Assembly: GCA_963795835.1 (NCBI GenBank)
Contig: CAWCJC010000001.1
Coordinates: 186,001 to 250,000, forward strand
Direction: 5' to 3'
DNA from: JALYXI01 sp963795835
GTDB lineage: Bacteria; Acidobacteriota; Terriglobia; Bryobacterales; Bryobacteraceae
Length of the DNA: 64,000 nt
Made by a program: the position numbers and the translations under genes. Shown one piece after another: positions 48,980-59,261 of this stretch (position 1 is the stretch's first letter; each line of letters opens with the position of its first letter). The notes under the pieces are model-generated. The model did no database searches and was not told the origin of the DNA. It saw only the letters and a program-made list of their open reading frames with translations.

Positions 48980-51900
48980 ATGCGCGCCTTTATACCCTGT
49001 TTTTTCCTCACGTTAACGGCGCTGCCTTGTTTTTCCGCCACTTTTGGAACGGTCGTTAATTCTCAGGCCGCCGCCTCTTACTCCGACGTCGTTCTTGACG
49101 AGCCTCGGCAGCGCTTATATCTGGTAAACAGCGCCGCAAATCGCGTCGAAGTCTGGTCCATCCCCCAGCGCCAGTTTCTGGCAAACATTGCCACGGGAAC
49201 TCTGCCGATCTCGCTGGCGCTTTCCCCAGATAACACACGTCTCTACGTTACTGCCTACTCCTCCACGTCACTGAACATCATCGATCTGACGAAAGCAGTC
49301 CCCAGCGTTACTAGCCGGATCGCGCTTCCCGCTTCGCCGGAAGGCGTCGCGGTGGGTAAGGATGGTCGCCTGTTGATTAGCACGGTCGGCTCCGGCGGGC
49401 AGAATACGCTTCTGATTTACAATCCGCAGGCGAACTCAGTCAACAACGTCGCCATAGCGCCGGCCGCGCCAACTCCCCCCACCCTTCCCGCGCCTTCAGG
49501 GCGTGCTTTTCTCTCCTATCATTCGAAGCTGATCGCCACCAAGGACGGGAACACCATTATCGGAACCAATGTCACCAGCGGCGGCACCACCAATAACCGC
49601 GTGGCGTTTGTCTATGAAGTCTCATCGGGAACGGTGCTGCGCTCACGCATTCTGACCAATCTCTCGAACGTACTCTCGGTTTCGCCGGATGGATCGAAGT
49701 TCATGGCCGGGTACTCTCTGATTGACACGGCCACGTTGACGATTTTGGCGCAGGAGAACGTAGCGAACTCTCCCTTCGCGTTTCCCACGGGAACAAACTT
49801 TAACGCCCAGGCCAATCAGGGCGGCAGCGTTTTCTCACCCGATGGCTCGGTCATCTACGGAGCGTTCAACTTCGCTCCCGTACAGGTGCCGGCCGCTAAG
49901 CCCAATGTCACGCGCCTGCTCTATAACGACCCCGACAATCTGCTCATCAAACTCGGTCTGCAACTGCCTGAAAATCTGTCCGGGCAGATGGTGATCAATA
50001 AAGCGGGAGATACAATCTACGGCCTTTCGGAATCCGGATTCATCATCCTTCCCGTCGGCCAGCTCAGCCAGAATCCGCTGGCGCAAGTAAATTCCCAAAT
50101 TGTTTTGCTCACCAGCGATCAGTGCGGGGTTACCACCACGCAAAGCGCGGTCACCGATGCGGTGACCAACGTTGGACGCGGGCGGCTGACGGCAACAGCT
50201 CAGTCGTACACCTTATCCAGCGGAGGTCTGGCCACAACAACGACGAACGCCGTGCCGGGCTTGGGTAACAATGGCGGAGGTGGCTTTATCACCGTAGGGG
50301 GCGGTGCCGGGGGCGGTGTGATTGTTCCCTTCCCTGGAAACACAAATCCCGGCGGCAACGCGACTACTGCCACCGCAACCACCAGCACCGTTCCGACCGT
50401 CCAAATGGCGCAAACCAGTAGCGGCGCAAATTTAAATTTCCGCTTCAATGCAAACGCCGCGAAAACCCCGGGCACGGCCGCCGCGAACGACTTTCTGGTT
50501 CAATCGAACGAGGCTGTAAACATCCCCTCCAATATTCGGGTTTTTCAAAACTTTCGCGATTCGGATGCTCCCGGCACCATCATCCCAATCGCGCAGAATG
50601 TAAGTGGCGGGGAAGCTTTGATGGACCTGCTGCAGGATACGGTGCGCCAGAAACTCTATATCGCCAACTCCGGGCTGAATCAAATCGAAGTCTTCGATCT
50701 GAAAACGCAACAATTCACCGCGCCGATCAAAGTGGGGCAACTTCCCCACGCCATGGCCCTCTCCACCGATGGAGTCACGATGTACGTGGCCAACACGGGT
50801 GGAGAAACCATTAGCGTAGTGAATCTCGATACGCAAATCGTCACGGGGCGCGTCACCTTTCCGGCGGTTCCGGCGAACGTTGCTGTCGGCCTTTCCTACC
50901 CCACTTCGATCGCGCCCAGTCAGCGCGGCCCTCAATTCGTCATGAGCGATGGATCGCTCTGGAAGATCGATGGGATGCAGGCACTTCCGCGCGTTCTGAA
51001 TCCCGCCGTCTTCGGCGGTAGCGCCACTACTGTGGTTCGCACCGTTTCCGGTGGCAATCCTTCCGTGAGAACCTTGGCCGCAACACCGGGCGGTGAATAC
51101 GTTCTTCTTGCTACGGGAGCCGGAAATGTTTATCTCTATGACGCAAGCATTGACGATTACACGGTAGGCAAACAGATCTTCACCACTGCGACTTCGAACG
51201 GAGTTCCCGCCACTCTTGCGGGCTTTTTGGGACCGGTCGGCGCCGGCCCAGCCGGGAAATATTTTCTGGTCAACAACACGCTGCTGAACTCTTCCTTAAC
51301 CCCAATTGCAGCCGAAGATCAGACCACCGGAGGCACTGTTGCCGGCGGAACGCTTCCTGGCAGGGGCACGCAAACTACAGCTACCACCACCTCCACGCGT
51401 CCAGTGGAAGCCGTCTCGGCGAATACGGCGACCACATTCGCCCGGTTCTCGCAGCCGGTTCGAACCGGCAATACCTCCACGGTGACCGATGCCGGCATGA
51501 TCGAAATCGTGGATGCCAATACCGGTCAATTGCTTCGTTCCGTGCCCACGCTTGAGGGGTCGCCTTCCACCGTGAGCGGAACACAACGAGTCGCGGTCAG
51601 CGGCCGCACTCTGGTGGTGGATGCGACAAACACCAACGCTTATATCCTTTCTGCCTCCGGCCTTTCCATTATTCCGTTAACGCCCGTTGCTCCGGGTATG
51701 CGGCCGCAAATCACCGCTGGTGGCATCGTAAACCTGGCCAGCTATCAGACGACGGCGGCTCCTGGGGGCCTGGTCGGTATTTTCGGCCAGAATCTGGGAA
51801 CGCAGGCGGTGAGCAGCGGTACGACGCTTCCTACCCTTCTTGGGGGAACTTGCGTCACGCTCAACAATCAGCCACTGCCTTTGGAATTGGTTTCTCCAGG

Positions 51901-52423
51901 CCAGATAAATGCCCAACTGCCGATCGGGCTTGCGGCCGGGAAGTATACGCTGATTGCAAGATCCGTAACCAATAAGACAGCGTCGCAAACTCCGGTTCAG
52001 GTCACCGTGGCGAAATATGCGCCGGCGGTCTTCGTTTCCGGCGGTCAAGCCGCCATCGTTCACTCCGATGGCAGTTATGTAACGAAACAACACCCAACCA
52101 CCCGCGACGAACGGCTGTCGCTTTTTGCCACAGGCCTGGGAGCGACTCACGGCGGGACCGTTAAAACCGGCGCCCCCTCTCCCTCCAGTCCTCTGGCCCT
52201 CACGGATGCGGTGCAGGTGTATTTCGGGAATCCAGGTTATAGTCAGTCCGCCATCATCGTGGAATTTAGCGGTTTGGTTCCAGGGTTGGTCGGGATCTAT
52301 CAAATCAATTTGCGTGTTCCCGGCACTCACATGAAAGGCGATGCGCTGCCGGTTAGCATAAAAATCGGCGGCGTAAGTAGTCCTCTTACAGGACCGGTAA
52401 TACCCACTGTTGCTGTACAATAG
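48980..52423 (+). CDS. Large exported beta-propeller protein with Solibacter-type C-terminal domain
   Basis: A 1147-residue secreted or surface protein. Signal peptide 1-20 (FIPCFFLTLTALPCFS). Two YncE-like beta-propeller blocks follow (repeats such as LYLVNSAANRVEVWSIPQ, LYVTAYSSTSLNIIDL, LYIANSGLNQIEVFDL and MYVANTGGETISVVNL). A low-complexity Gly/Thr linker lies at about 427-465 (GGGGFITVGGGAGGG). From about residue 910 on there is the C-terminal domain that marks Solibacter surface proteins (GIVNLASYQTTAAPGGLVGI, LNNQPLPLELVSPGQINAQL, GLGATHGGTVKTG). Its ligand is unknown. It is likely an envelope or secreted binding protein. Confidence 0.85.
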   Translation: MRAFIPCFFLTLTALPCFSATFGTVVNSQAAASYSDVVLDEPRQRLYLVNSAANRVEVWSIPQRQFLANIATGTLPISLALSPDNTRLYVTAYSSTSLNIIDLTKAVPSVTSRIALPASPEGVAVGKDGRLLISTVGSGGQNTLLIYNPQANSVNNVAIAPAAPTPPTLPAPSGRAFLSYHSKLIATKDGNTIIGTNVTSGGTTNNRVAFVYEVSSGTVLRSRILTNLSNVLSVSPDGSKFMAGYSLIDTATLTILAQENVANSPFAFPTGTNFNAQANQGGSVFSPDGSVIYGAFNFAPVQVPAAKPNVTRLLYNDPDNLLIKLGLQLPENLSGQMVINKAGDTIYGLSESGFIILPVGQLSQNPLAQVNSQIVLLTSDQCGVTTTQSAVTDAVTNVGRGRLTATAQSYTLSSGGLATTTTNAVPGLGNNGGGGFITVGGGAGGGVIVPFPGNTNPGGNATTATATTSTVPTVQMAQTSSGANLNFRFNANAAKTPGTAAANDFLVQSNEAVNIPSNIRVFQNFRDSDAPGTIIPIAQNVSGGEALMDLLQDTVRQKLYIANSGLNQIEVFDLKTQQFTAPIKVGQLPHAMALSTDGVTMYVANTGGETISVVNLDTQIVTGRVTFPAVPANVAVGLSYPTSIAPSQRGPQFVMSDGSLWKIDGMQALPRVLNPAVFGGSATTVVRTVSGGNPSVRTLAATPGGEYVLLATGAGNVYLYDASIDDYTVGKQIFTTATSNGVPATLAGFLGPVGAGPAGKYFLVNNTLLNSSLTPIAAEDQTTGGTVAGGTLPGRGTQTTATTTSTRPVEAVSANTATTFARFSQPVRTGNTSTVTDAGMIEIVDANTGQLLRSVPTLEGSPSTVSGTQRVAVSGRTLVVDATNTNAYILSASGLSIIPLTPVAPGMRPQITAGGIVNLASYQTTAAPGGLVGIFGQNLGTQAVSSGTTLPTLLGGTCVTLNNQPLPLELVSPGQINAQLPIGLAAGKYTLIARSVTNKTASQTPVQVTVAKYAPAVFVSGGQAAIVHSDGSYVTKQHPTTRDERLSLFATGLGATHGGTVKTGAPSPSSPLALTDAVQVYFGNPGYSQSAIIVEFSGLVPGLVGIYQINLRVPGTHMKGDALPVSIKIGGVSSPLTGPVIPTVAVQ

Positions 52424-52444
52424 CTTCCCAAACCGACCGGAAGT

Positions 52445-52469
52445 GTACGAAAATAGTACGGTTGAGGTC
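52445..52469 (+). repeat. 25-base upstream element, copy B
   Basis: Shares 20 of 25 positions with 39771-39795, including ATAGTACGGTTG exactly. This copy ends 4 bases before the TPR lipoprotein start codon. It also sits inside an imperfect inverted repeat (CCGACC 52434-52439 / GGTCGG 52466-52471 and GTAC/GTAC), so it might fold in RNA. Confidence 0.5.
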
Positions 52470-52473
52470 GGAT

Positions 52474-54838
52474 ATGCCGAAGCGTTTTCTTATTTTAGTT
52501 CTTACCGCGATTGCTCTGGTCAGTTGCAGCCGCGATCCCCAGGTGGTGAAAAAGCGGTATTTGGAAAGCGGCAATAAGTATTACGACCGCGCCAAATACA
52601 AAGAAGCTTCCATCATGTACCGGCGCGCTCTGTCAACCGACGCCAAGTATGGCGAAGGCTGGTACCGCTTGGGCCTGACTTACACGCAGATAGGCCAAGT
52701 GGCGAATTCGGTATCCGCTTTCCGGCGCGCTGTAGAGTTGTTGCCGAAGAACACAAAAGAATCGAATGATGCGAATTTCCGGCTTGCGGAAATTTTCCTC
52801 ATGGCTGCCCAATCGCAGAAGCAAGGGGCCGCTAATAAACAGCTGATCGGCGAGGTGGAGACGATCTCGAAGCAGTTCCTTGCTCAGGATGCCAACTCTT
52901 TCGAGGGCCACAAGCTGAAAGCGGACCTCCTTATGGTGGATGCGAGTCGACCTGTACCGGAAGAATCAGATTGTCGAATCCAAGAAGCTGATGGAAGAGG
53001 CAATTACCGAATACCGCCATACTCTCGACATGAAGCCCGGGAATGCGGCGCTGCAACTATCATTGGCTCGAACGCTTGTGTTGTATGGGGAATCCGGAGA
53101 AGCCGAGCAGCTCTATCGAAAAGTGATCGAGTCCAAGAAGGACAACGTTACGGGCTACTTGGAGCTTTATCGCTTGTATGCCGGGCAGAGAAAACCGGAG
53201 CAAGCAGAAGCGATTCTGAAGGAGGCAATCGCATCAAATCCGAAGAATTTTGACTTGATGACCATCCTCGCCGCGCATTACTTCGCCAATGGCAAGAAGC
53301 CGGACGGCGCAAAGGTTCTTGAATCGATGAAGTCCAATTTCAAGGACTTCCCGCAGGCTTATTTCACGGCGGGCGATTTCTACCTTCGGATGAACGACGG
53401 TGCCGAAGCCGTGAAGCAGTTCCAGGAAGGTGAACAGAAAGATGGCGGGCATAAGTTGGATTATCAGAAGCGGATCATTGAGGCTTATCAGCACGATAAC
53501 AAGACGGCACTGGCCTATGAAGAAAATCTGAAAATTCTGAAAGATAATCCGAAAGACCCCGATGCGCGCGGCCTGAAAGCTAGCTTTTTGTTAGATAAAG
53601 GTGATGTCAATCAGGCTATAAATGAACTGCAATCCGTGGTGACGGCTCGTCCGGATAACTTTGTCGCCCGCTTCCACTTGGGGCGCGCGCATTTCGCCAA
53701 GGGGGAATACGAACAGGCCCGCCAGCAGTTTGAAAAGTCCCTTGAACTTCGTTCCGATTACCTGCTTCCCCGCATTGCGCTCGCTCAGGTCGCTCTGGCT
53801 CGCGGCGACAACCAGAACGGGTTAAAAATCGCTGAGGAATGTCTCAGAATCAATCCGCAAAGCGGAGCGGCCCACCTGCTTCAATCCGCGGCGCTGATGC
53901 GGCTGAATCGGCTGGGCGATTCGCGCTCCACGCTGAATGCCATGTTGGCTTCCAATCCGAAGCAGCCTGAAACCCTGCTCGAAATGGGTGTCCTGAATCT
54001 CATGGAAAAGAAGTATCAGGACGCCGCCGCTACTTTCCGGCGCGCCTATGACGCCGACCCTTCTAATCAACGTGGCTTGTTGGGCGAAGCAGAGTCCTAC
54101 ATCCTGCTCGGTAAGCCGGCCGACGCTTTGAAAGTGGTCTCCGACGAGTCTGCAAAATTCCCGAAGCGTTTAGATCTTCGCCGAGATTTGGCGGATCTCG
54201 AAGTACGTACCGGGCATTCAGATATGGCCATCAACGATTACAAAGCTTTGGTGGAGGCGAACAAGGACACTCCCCGGCAGCAGGGCGAGATCTACGCGCG
54301 CATGGGCGAGACCTATTCCCGTCTCAAAGATGTCCCGAATGCGATTGCATCGTTCCGGAAGGCCAAAGAGTTGATTCCTGACAACGTCGGCGTGTTGAAT
54401 AATCTTGCGCTCCTGCTGGACAACTCCGGACAGCACGTGGAAGCACGCAAAGTCTATGAACAGTCCATCGCGCGGGATCAAACGAACGCTGAAGCCCTGA
54501 ATAATCTTGCTTACCTGATGACCGAAACCGGAGGCAATCTGGACGAAGCGCTCACTCTGGCCAACCGCGCGAAACAGAAACTCCCGAACACAAGCGAAGT
54601 TTCAGACACAATCGGCTGGATTTATTTGAAGAAGAATATGGCGGACAACGCGGCCGATATCTTCCGCGAGATCACCTCCAAAACGCCGACAAACCCCACC
54701 TATCACTTTCACTTCGCCATGGCTCTGGCGCAGAAAGGCGATAAGAGCGAAGCCGCAAAGCAATGCCAGTTGGCTTTGTCGAATAATCCTAATAAAGAAG
54801 AAGAGGCCAAGATCCGCGAGTTGTTGACGCGGATCTAG
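52474..54838 (+). CDS. Tetratricopeptide-repeat lipoprotein (frameshifted)
   Basis: A 787-residue periplasmic lipoprotein after correction. The signal is MPKRFLILVLTAIALVSC. Many TPR units follow (ASIMYRRALSTDAKYGEGWY, AIASFRKAKELIPDNVGVLN, ALNNLAYLMTETGGNLDEAL and others). TPR lipoproteins of this size resemble PEP-CTERM/XrtA-associated PrsT proteins and act as scaffolds for export or assembly. One extra base near 52944 shifts the frame, and the rest continues in the next frame (VDLYRKNQIVESKKLMEEAI). I start at ATG 52474, because the TTG at 52462 lies inside the shared upstream element. It is convergent with the VWFA gene. Confidence 0.85.
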
Positions 54839-54843
54839 TCTGT

Positions 54844-55869
54844 CTAAAACGCTTTCGGCCGGTACCCGGGCCGCGACCGGATCCGGTACTTCTTACCGGT
54901 GTCGCTGGTAATTTCAACGTTGATCTTACGAAAAGCGTCATTCGGATTCGGGGCCGGGTAGTAGGTAACCGTGTAGGAGTTTCCCAGGTCTTCTCGAATG
55001 CTCTCAAACGCTTCCACCTGCTTCTGCCAGGTCTTGGCCCAGTAGGCTTTTCCGCCCGTCTTCGATGTGATCCGGCGGAAAACGCTGCTCGAGATGGAAT
55101 CCTTGTTCACGTCATTGGTGGAAATGACGTAGATAGGGATTCCCTCGTCTTCGGCCACCGCGCGCACGTCGTCGGGCGCCACCATGCTGGCGTTGTCAGG
55201 ACCGTTCGAGAACACGATCACAACCTTGCGGCCGGGTACTTTCGCGGCGTCACGGAGCGAGAGCAGCAGCCCGTTGTAGAGCGCGGTATCGTCACCGGCA
55301 ACGGCCTTGCGAAGACCCAGAATGGCATTCGAGCGATCGCGGGACAGTGTCGCCGCGCGCGAAAGATTGCGGCTGAAGGTGTAGACTGCGACTGAGTCCG
55401 CGCGATCCAGTCCGCGTACGAAGTCGGCAATCGCGTCTTCCGCATAAGTGAACTGCTTGTACATGAAGTTACTGGTATCGAACAAAACGAAAACGTTGGT
55501 GCCGACGAAAGCATCGGACGATGCATCGAGCCCCGGCTTCGCGCCCGGACCGTCCTCGCTTCTCACGATGGGCCGCAGCGATCCATCCGCCAGCACCTCC
55601 ATGGGAGCTTTGCTACCTTCCGCAAAGGTGGAAAGCTTCTGAGGAATACCGTCCTCCGTAAGCTTGAAATCAGAAGGCTTCAGGTTGGTGATGTAGTGGC
55701 CTTTACTGTCGGTTACGGTGATGCTGAGGACCACCAGGTCTACCTTGCTTTTGAAGACGGGTGTCCTTCCTTCCTGAGCCCAGATCAGCAGGGCTCCCCC
55801 CGCCAGCACGGTTCCCGCCGCAATTGCGGTTTTCCACATCCGTTGTACGACCATTCGGTTCACGATCAT
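54844..55869 (-). CDS. VWFA-related domain exported protein
   Basis: A 341-residue exported protein of the same family as that at 3063-3971. An N-terminal anchor or signal (KTAIAAGTVLAGGALLIWAQ, about 13-32) is preceded by two further Met codons. The N-terminal module is FKLTEDGIPQKLSTFAEG. The metal-ion-dependent adhesion site reads DTSNFM, which keeps Asp and the first Ser but not the second Ser, so metal binding may be weakened. The C-terminus has the YTVTYYPAPNPND segment. The gene overlaps the downstream end of the large unknown gene by 4 bases (55866-55869), so the two are translated together. Function unknown. Confidence 0.85.
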   Translation of the reverse strand: MIVNRMVVQRMWKTAIAAGTVLAGGALLIWAQEGRTPVFKSKVDLVVLSITVTDSKGHYITNLKPSDFKLTEDGIPQKLSTFAEGSKAPMEVLADGSLRPIVRSEDGPGAKPGLDASSDAFVGTNVFVLFDTSNFMYKQFTYAEDAIADFVRGLDRADSVAVYTFSRNLSRAATLSRDRSNAILGLRKAVAGDDTALYNGLLLSLRDAAKVPGRKVVIVFSNGPDNASMVAPDDVRAVAEDEGIPIYVISTNDVNKDSISSSVFRRITSKTGGKAYWAKTWQKQVEAFESIREDLGNSYTVTYYPAPNPNDAFRKINVEITSDTGKKYRIRSRPGYRPKAF

Positions 55870-58800
55870 TCGATTCCGCCTGCTTTGGCATCCCCTGGTA
55901 CGCGCGCGGCTTCCGCCCGAACATCTTCACCCACCAGACGCAGCGATTTCAAGAGCGCCGGCCAATCTTCCAGATGCGAGGCAAAGATCCGCTCGACCAC
56001 TTTCTGCGTCCATTCCGGAATCAAAACGTTCAACTGCGAAGGCGCAATGTGCAGCTGGTCCGCAAGCGCGGCCCAATACAGCGTATTCGATTCCCACGAT
56101 TCCGCCATGATGCGGCTGGAATACCCCATCAAAGTGGGAAAGGTTCTCAGCCTCAGCAACTCCGGCCGATAGGTGTTGGCAAGCGTCGGCTTCGGCGTTC
56201 CGAAAGCGGCGGAGATGGCGGCATCGTTCACCAGAGCAGCGTTTTCCGTCCGCATGCGCGACAGTTCCGGATTGGGCGACCGCACGGAGATCTCCGACGC
56301 CATCCCGAACAACTCCGCGGGGGTGACCCGTTCTAAGGCCAACCGGACGTCACCGGTTTCCAGCGCCCGTTCCACCAACATGCGGCGGGCGGGCGGTGCT
56401 TGAAGATCGAGCGCGGCCATCGCCCGCTCCCGGATCTTCGGATCCAGCGCGGCTTCGGCCAGCAGGGTGGCTCCGAACTGCATCTGCGCGCCGATCCAGT
56501 GAACCTGCGCGGGGGTTACGTTCCAATAGCGAGGAATCTTCGCACTCAAGATCATCTGCGGCACCAGATCGCCCCAGATCAACGCTTGCGTCTGCGTGGG
56601 AACCAGGAAGTTCTGTTCCGCTTCCGCCAGCGCGTATGGCAGATTCGCGAGCGAGCCTGTCAGCCTGCCGCCTCCATTCGAAGGCCAGCCGGTGCCGAGC
56701 ATTTCAGTCGCTTTCCAGGTGTGTGTTGCGCCCTGCATACCAATGAAATCGTGGCCCCGAACAAAGAGCGGATTCGTGTAAAGGATCTGCGCGCCGGGCG
56801 GTGCATAGTGGACGTAGTTATAAGCCACCAGCGTGTCACGCAGAAAGGGCGTGAGCGATCCGCGCAGTTCCTTCAGCCTCTCCGGGTTGTTCTGAGCTTT
56901 ATCGATGAGCGCGCGCATGTTTACCTTGCGCTGCATCTCAATGTGGCGCTCGGTCCAGTAGCCGAAGGCAAGGGCGTTCTTCTCGGCGCCCGAAAGCGAG
57001 GCGCGCGGCAGTTGGATATCGCTGACGCGGGCAGCTAATTTCGCGGAGAGCGCCGCATTCAGTTTCTCGCCCTTCGAGACGCTTTCCAGGTTGTCGGCCA
57101 ATTGAAAAATGGTGTCAAGCGAGAGAATGCGCTGCGCTTCCAGCACGTGTTGCATGTCGGTGATCAAGCGGTCCTGCGCGTCGGTATCGGCCGGGGATAC
57201 CGCACCCGCAAGCAGCCCCAGGAACTGTTCCTGCGGCTGGCTCCCGCTCTTTGCCGAAGCAGCCGCCAACAGTTGCTTCACTCCCGAACGGCCCGCGTCG
57301 AATAGCTCGAGTTCAGTGGTCGCTTCGGCGAAGGGTGTCAGAATTGCGTCCAGTGCCGCATCTGCTTTTGAAGGCGGGATCACGGACTGCCGGCACAGAA
57401 TCTGCCACAAACCTGTCAGCGATTGCATCAAGCCGGCCGCGTTTTGCCGGGCTAGCGTATCGCGAATATGGTCGATCGCCTCCGCGGTATCCAAATAGCG
57501 AATCACCGTTCTGTCGGAGATAGAGGTCGAATCGCTGAACACGGTATATTGCGCGCCATAATCGCGGAAAGAGCGGGCCAGACGGTCGACGGTCGCCGGC
57601 TTCAACGGCTCCGCGCGGCCCCGGTCGACGTCGCTCAAGGCCATGAAGATCTTGAGCGGTTCATTCTCCACCGCTTTGCGCGACATACCGAAGAGAGCTT
57701 CAAGAACATCGTCCGGGCTCTTCCATGAACCGGCTGCTTTGCTGAGCTTGGCGTCGTACTTGCCGCGCGGATGATTGACGAAGAGCTCCTTCCACACGTC
57801 AAGCGAACCGGGAATATGGGGCTGGCCGTTCGGATCGAGCCGGAGCCGCGTGGTGAGCAGCATCATATCGGCGTTCGAGCGGAACACGGGCCGTGCCGGA
57901 CCGGGGCTGGTTACCTTACCGCGAACCGCGGCGTAGAAGCGCTTCATGCGAGAGGGGTCGGTCAGGTAATCCTGAACCGGGCCGTGAATGCGGGCGAGCG
58001 CATCATACTGGCTTGCCAGCCAGCCATCGTCTTTTGCCAGCAACTTCTCGAAAAACGCCGCGCCGTTGTCGGGACTTGCGCCGACTAAATCGGTCCAGGC
58101 CGCGGCCGAGTGCTGCCCGCCGGGGATCACGGCTTTGCCGTCCCGGATTTCGAACATGCCGCCGAAGAAATCGAGCACATGCGAGTAAGTCCGCAACCGG
58201 GCCGCGGACACACCTTTCCGCAGTTGATCGGCAGTTTCGCGGTCCAGCTTCGAGAGCCCCAAATAGAAGCGGCATAGCGAGGGATCACCCAGGAACTCCT
58301 CCAGGAAATTGCCCGCGGCCTCCTTCGTGGTCACCCAATATTCGGGCCCATAGAGTACCGGCACGCGCGTGGGCTTGAAGTCGTAGACGAAGGGTTTGCT
58401 GGTACGAAGCGATTGCTCCAACTCGGCAATGGGAAAACCTGAATCCGTGCTCAAAAATGCGCGTGTGGCATTCACGGTCTCCAGCACTACCTCGCTGCCG
58501 CAAGCGCCGCGCATACGGAATCCCAGCACGCGAAGCAAGTCGCCGGTTTGAGTGGAGTCGCAGGTCTCGATCTTCAACATGCCATCGCTTCCGGCTAGCT
58601 TTTCGATTTCGTGAGCCTGCGAAAGATAGCGGTTGACCAGCTTCAGATATTCGGTCTGCTCGAGCGCATCGTTACTGTGCGAGGCCTGGTAACCGTTCGT
58701 GACAACGTTGCGCGCAAGCGAGGTGAGAACATCGGCGGGGTTGATATCGGCAGAGATTGCCGCCATGCGCCCGAACGAGCGCAACGGTCCGGGGATGGTG

Positions 58801-59213
58801 ACGTACTGCGGAGTTTCCGGCGGCGCCTGTGCATTCCACTTCACGTCGGCCCACTCCGTGCCGCCCTGCGCTCTGTATTGCGCCAGGTCCGCTTGTGCGG
58901 CCGCGCGATCGCCCGCGATCAGGTCCAGCAGAACCAGGCGCCGGGAGACGGCCAGCGTTCGTGCTCCACCGCTAATCTTCCGGTATTCGGCGCGGGCCGC
59001 CGGATCGCCATAGCGATCCAGAAATTCGGCATAGCGAATCTGCGCTTCCGGTTCTTGCGGCACGGCTTGCGCCGCTTTCGCCAACACAGCGCGAGCTGCA
59101 CCCGGATCGGTGCGCTCCAATTCCACGGAACGTTCGCGCCACCCAGCCCCCTGAGCGTACAACGCTGCCACGGCGAAAATTCCGGCGACACCTTTGGCTA
59201 CGACAGCCTTCAT
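55866..59213 (-). CDS. Large exported protein of unknown function
   Basis: A 1115-residue protein with a signal peptide (KAVVAKGVAGIFAVAALYAQ). After it lie TPR-like helical repeats (about 30-90: AVLAKAAQAVPQEPEAQIRY and AEYRKISGGARTL). The remainder is alpha-helical with conserved-looking motifs such as YGPEYWVTTKEAAGNFL, FFGGMFEIRDGKAVIPGG, AYNYVHYAPPGAQILYTNP and GTGWPSNGGGRLTGSLA. I recognise no enzyme motif, membrane segment or binding domain. The ATG at 59213 has a Shine-Dalgarno-like GGGGGAAC just upstream. The frame reaching 59858 only extends antisense through the exonuclease gene. It overlaps the VWFA gene by ATGA, and the two probably form a functional pair. Confidence 0.75.
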   Translation of the reverse strand: MKAVVAKGVAGIFAVAALYAQGAGWRERSVELERTDPGAARAVLAKAAQAVPQEPEAQIRYAEFLDRYGDPAARAEYRKISGGARTLAVSRRLVLLDLIAGDRAAAQADLAQYRAQGGTEWADVKWNAQAPPETPQYVTIPGPLRSFGRMAAISADINPADVLTSLARNVVTNGYQASHSNDALEQTEYLKLVNRYLSQAHEIEKLAGSDGMLKIETCDSTQTGDLLRVLGFRMRGACGSEVVLETVNATRAFLSTDSGFPIAELEQSLRTSKPFVYDFKPTRVPVLYGPEYWVTTKEAAGNFLEEFLGDPSLCRFYLGLSKLDRETADQLRKGVSAARLRTYSHVLDFFGGMFEIRDGKAVIPGGQHSAAAWTDLVGASPDNGAAFFEKLLAKDDGWLASQYDALARIHGPVQDYLTDPSRMKRFYAAVRGKVTSPGPARPVFRSNADMMLLTTRLRLDPNGQPHIPGSLDVWKELFVNHPRGKYDAKLSKAAGSWKSPDDVLEALFGMSRKAVENEPLKIFMALSDVDRGRAEPLKPATVDRLARSFRDYGAQYTVFSDSTSISDRTVIRYLDTAEAIDHIRDTLARQNAAGLMQSLTGLWQILCRQSVIPPSKADAALDAILTPFAEATTELELFDAGRSGVKQLLAAASAKSGSQPQEQFLGLLAGAVSPADTDAQDRLITDMQHVLEAQRILSLDTIFQLADNLESVSKGEKLNAALSAKLAARVSDIQLPRASLSGAEKNALAFGYWTERHIEMQRKVNMRALIDKAQNNPERLKELRGSLTPFLRDTLVAYNYVHYAPPGAQILYTNPLFVRGHDFIGMQGATHTWKATEMLGTGWPSNGGGRLTGSLANLPYALAEAEQNFLVPTQTQALIWGDLVPQMILSAKIPRYWNVTPAQVHWIGAQMQFGATLLAEAALDPKIRERAMAALDLQAPPARRMLVERALETGDVRLALERVTPAELFGMASEISVRSPNPELSRMRTENAALVNDAAISAAFGTPKPTLANTYRPELLRLRTFPTLMGYSSRIMAESWESNTLYWAALADQLHIAPSQLNVLIPEWTQKVVERIFASHLEDWPALLKSLRLVGEDVRAEAARVPGDAKAGGIE

Positions 59214-59261
59214 TCTGGTTCCCCCGCTTCTCTGGTTTTCACACTCTATCATGGAAAAAGC

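Noticed and set aside
58611..59261. N-terminal extension of the exonuclease
   Set aside because: It reads antisense through the large exported protein gene; family homology only begins near TTG 59262.
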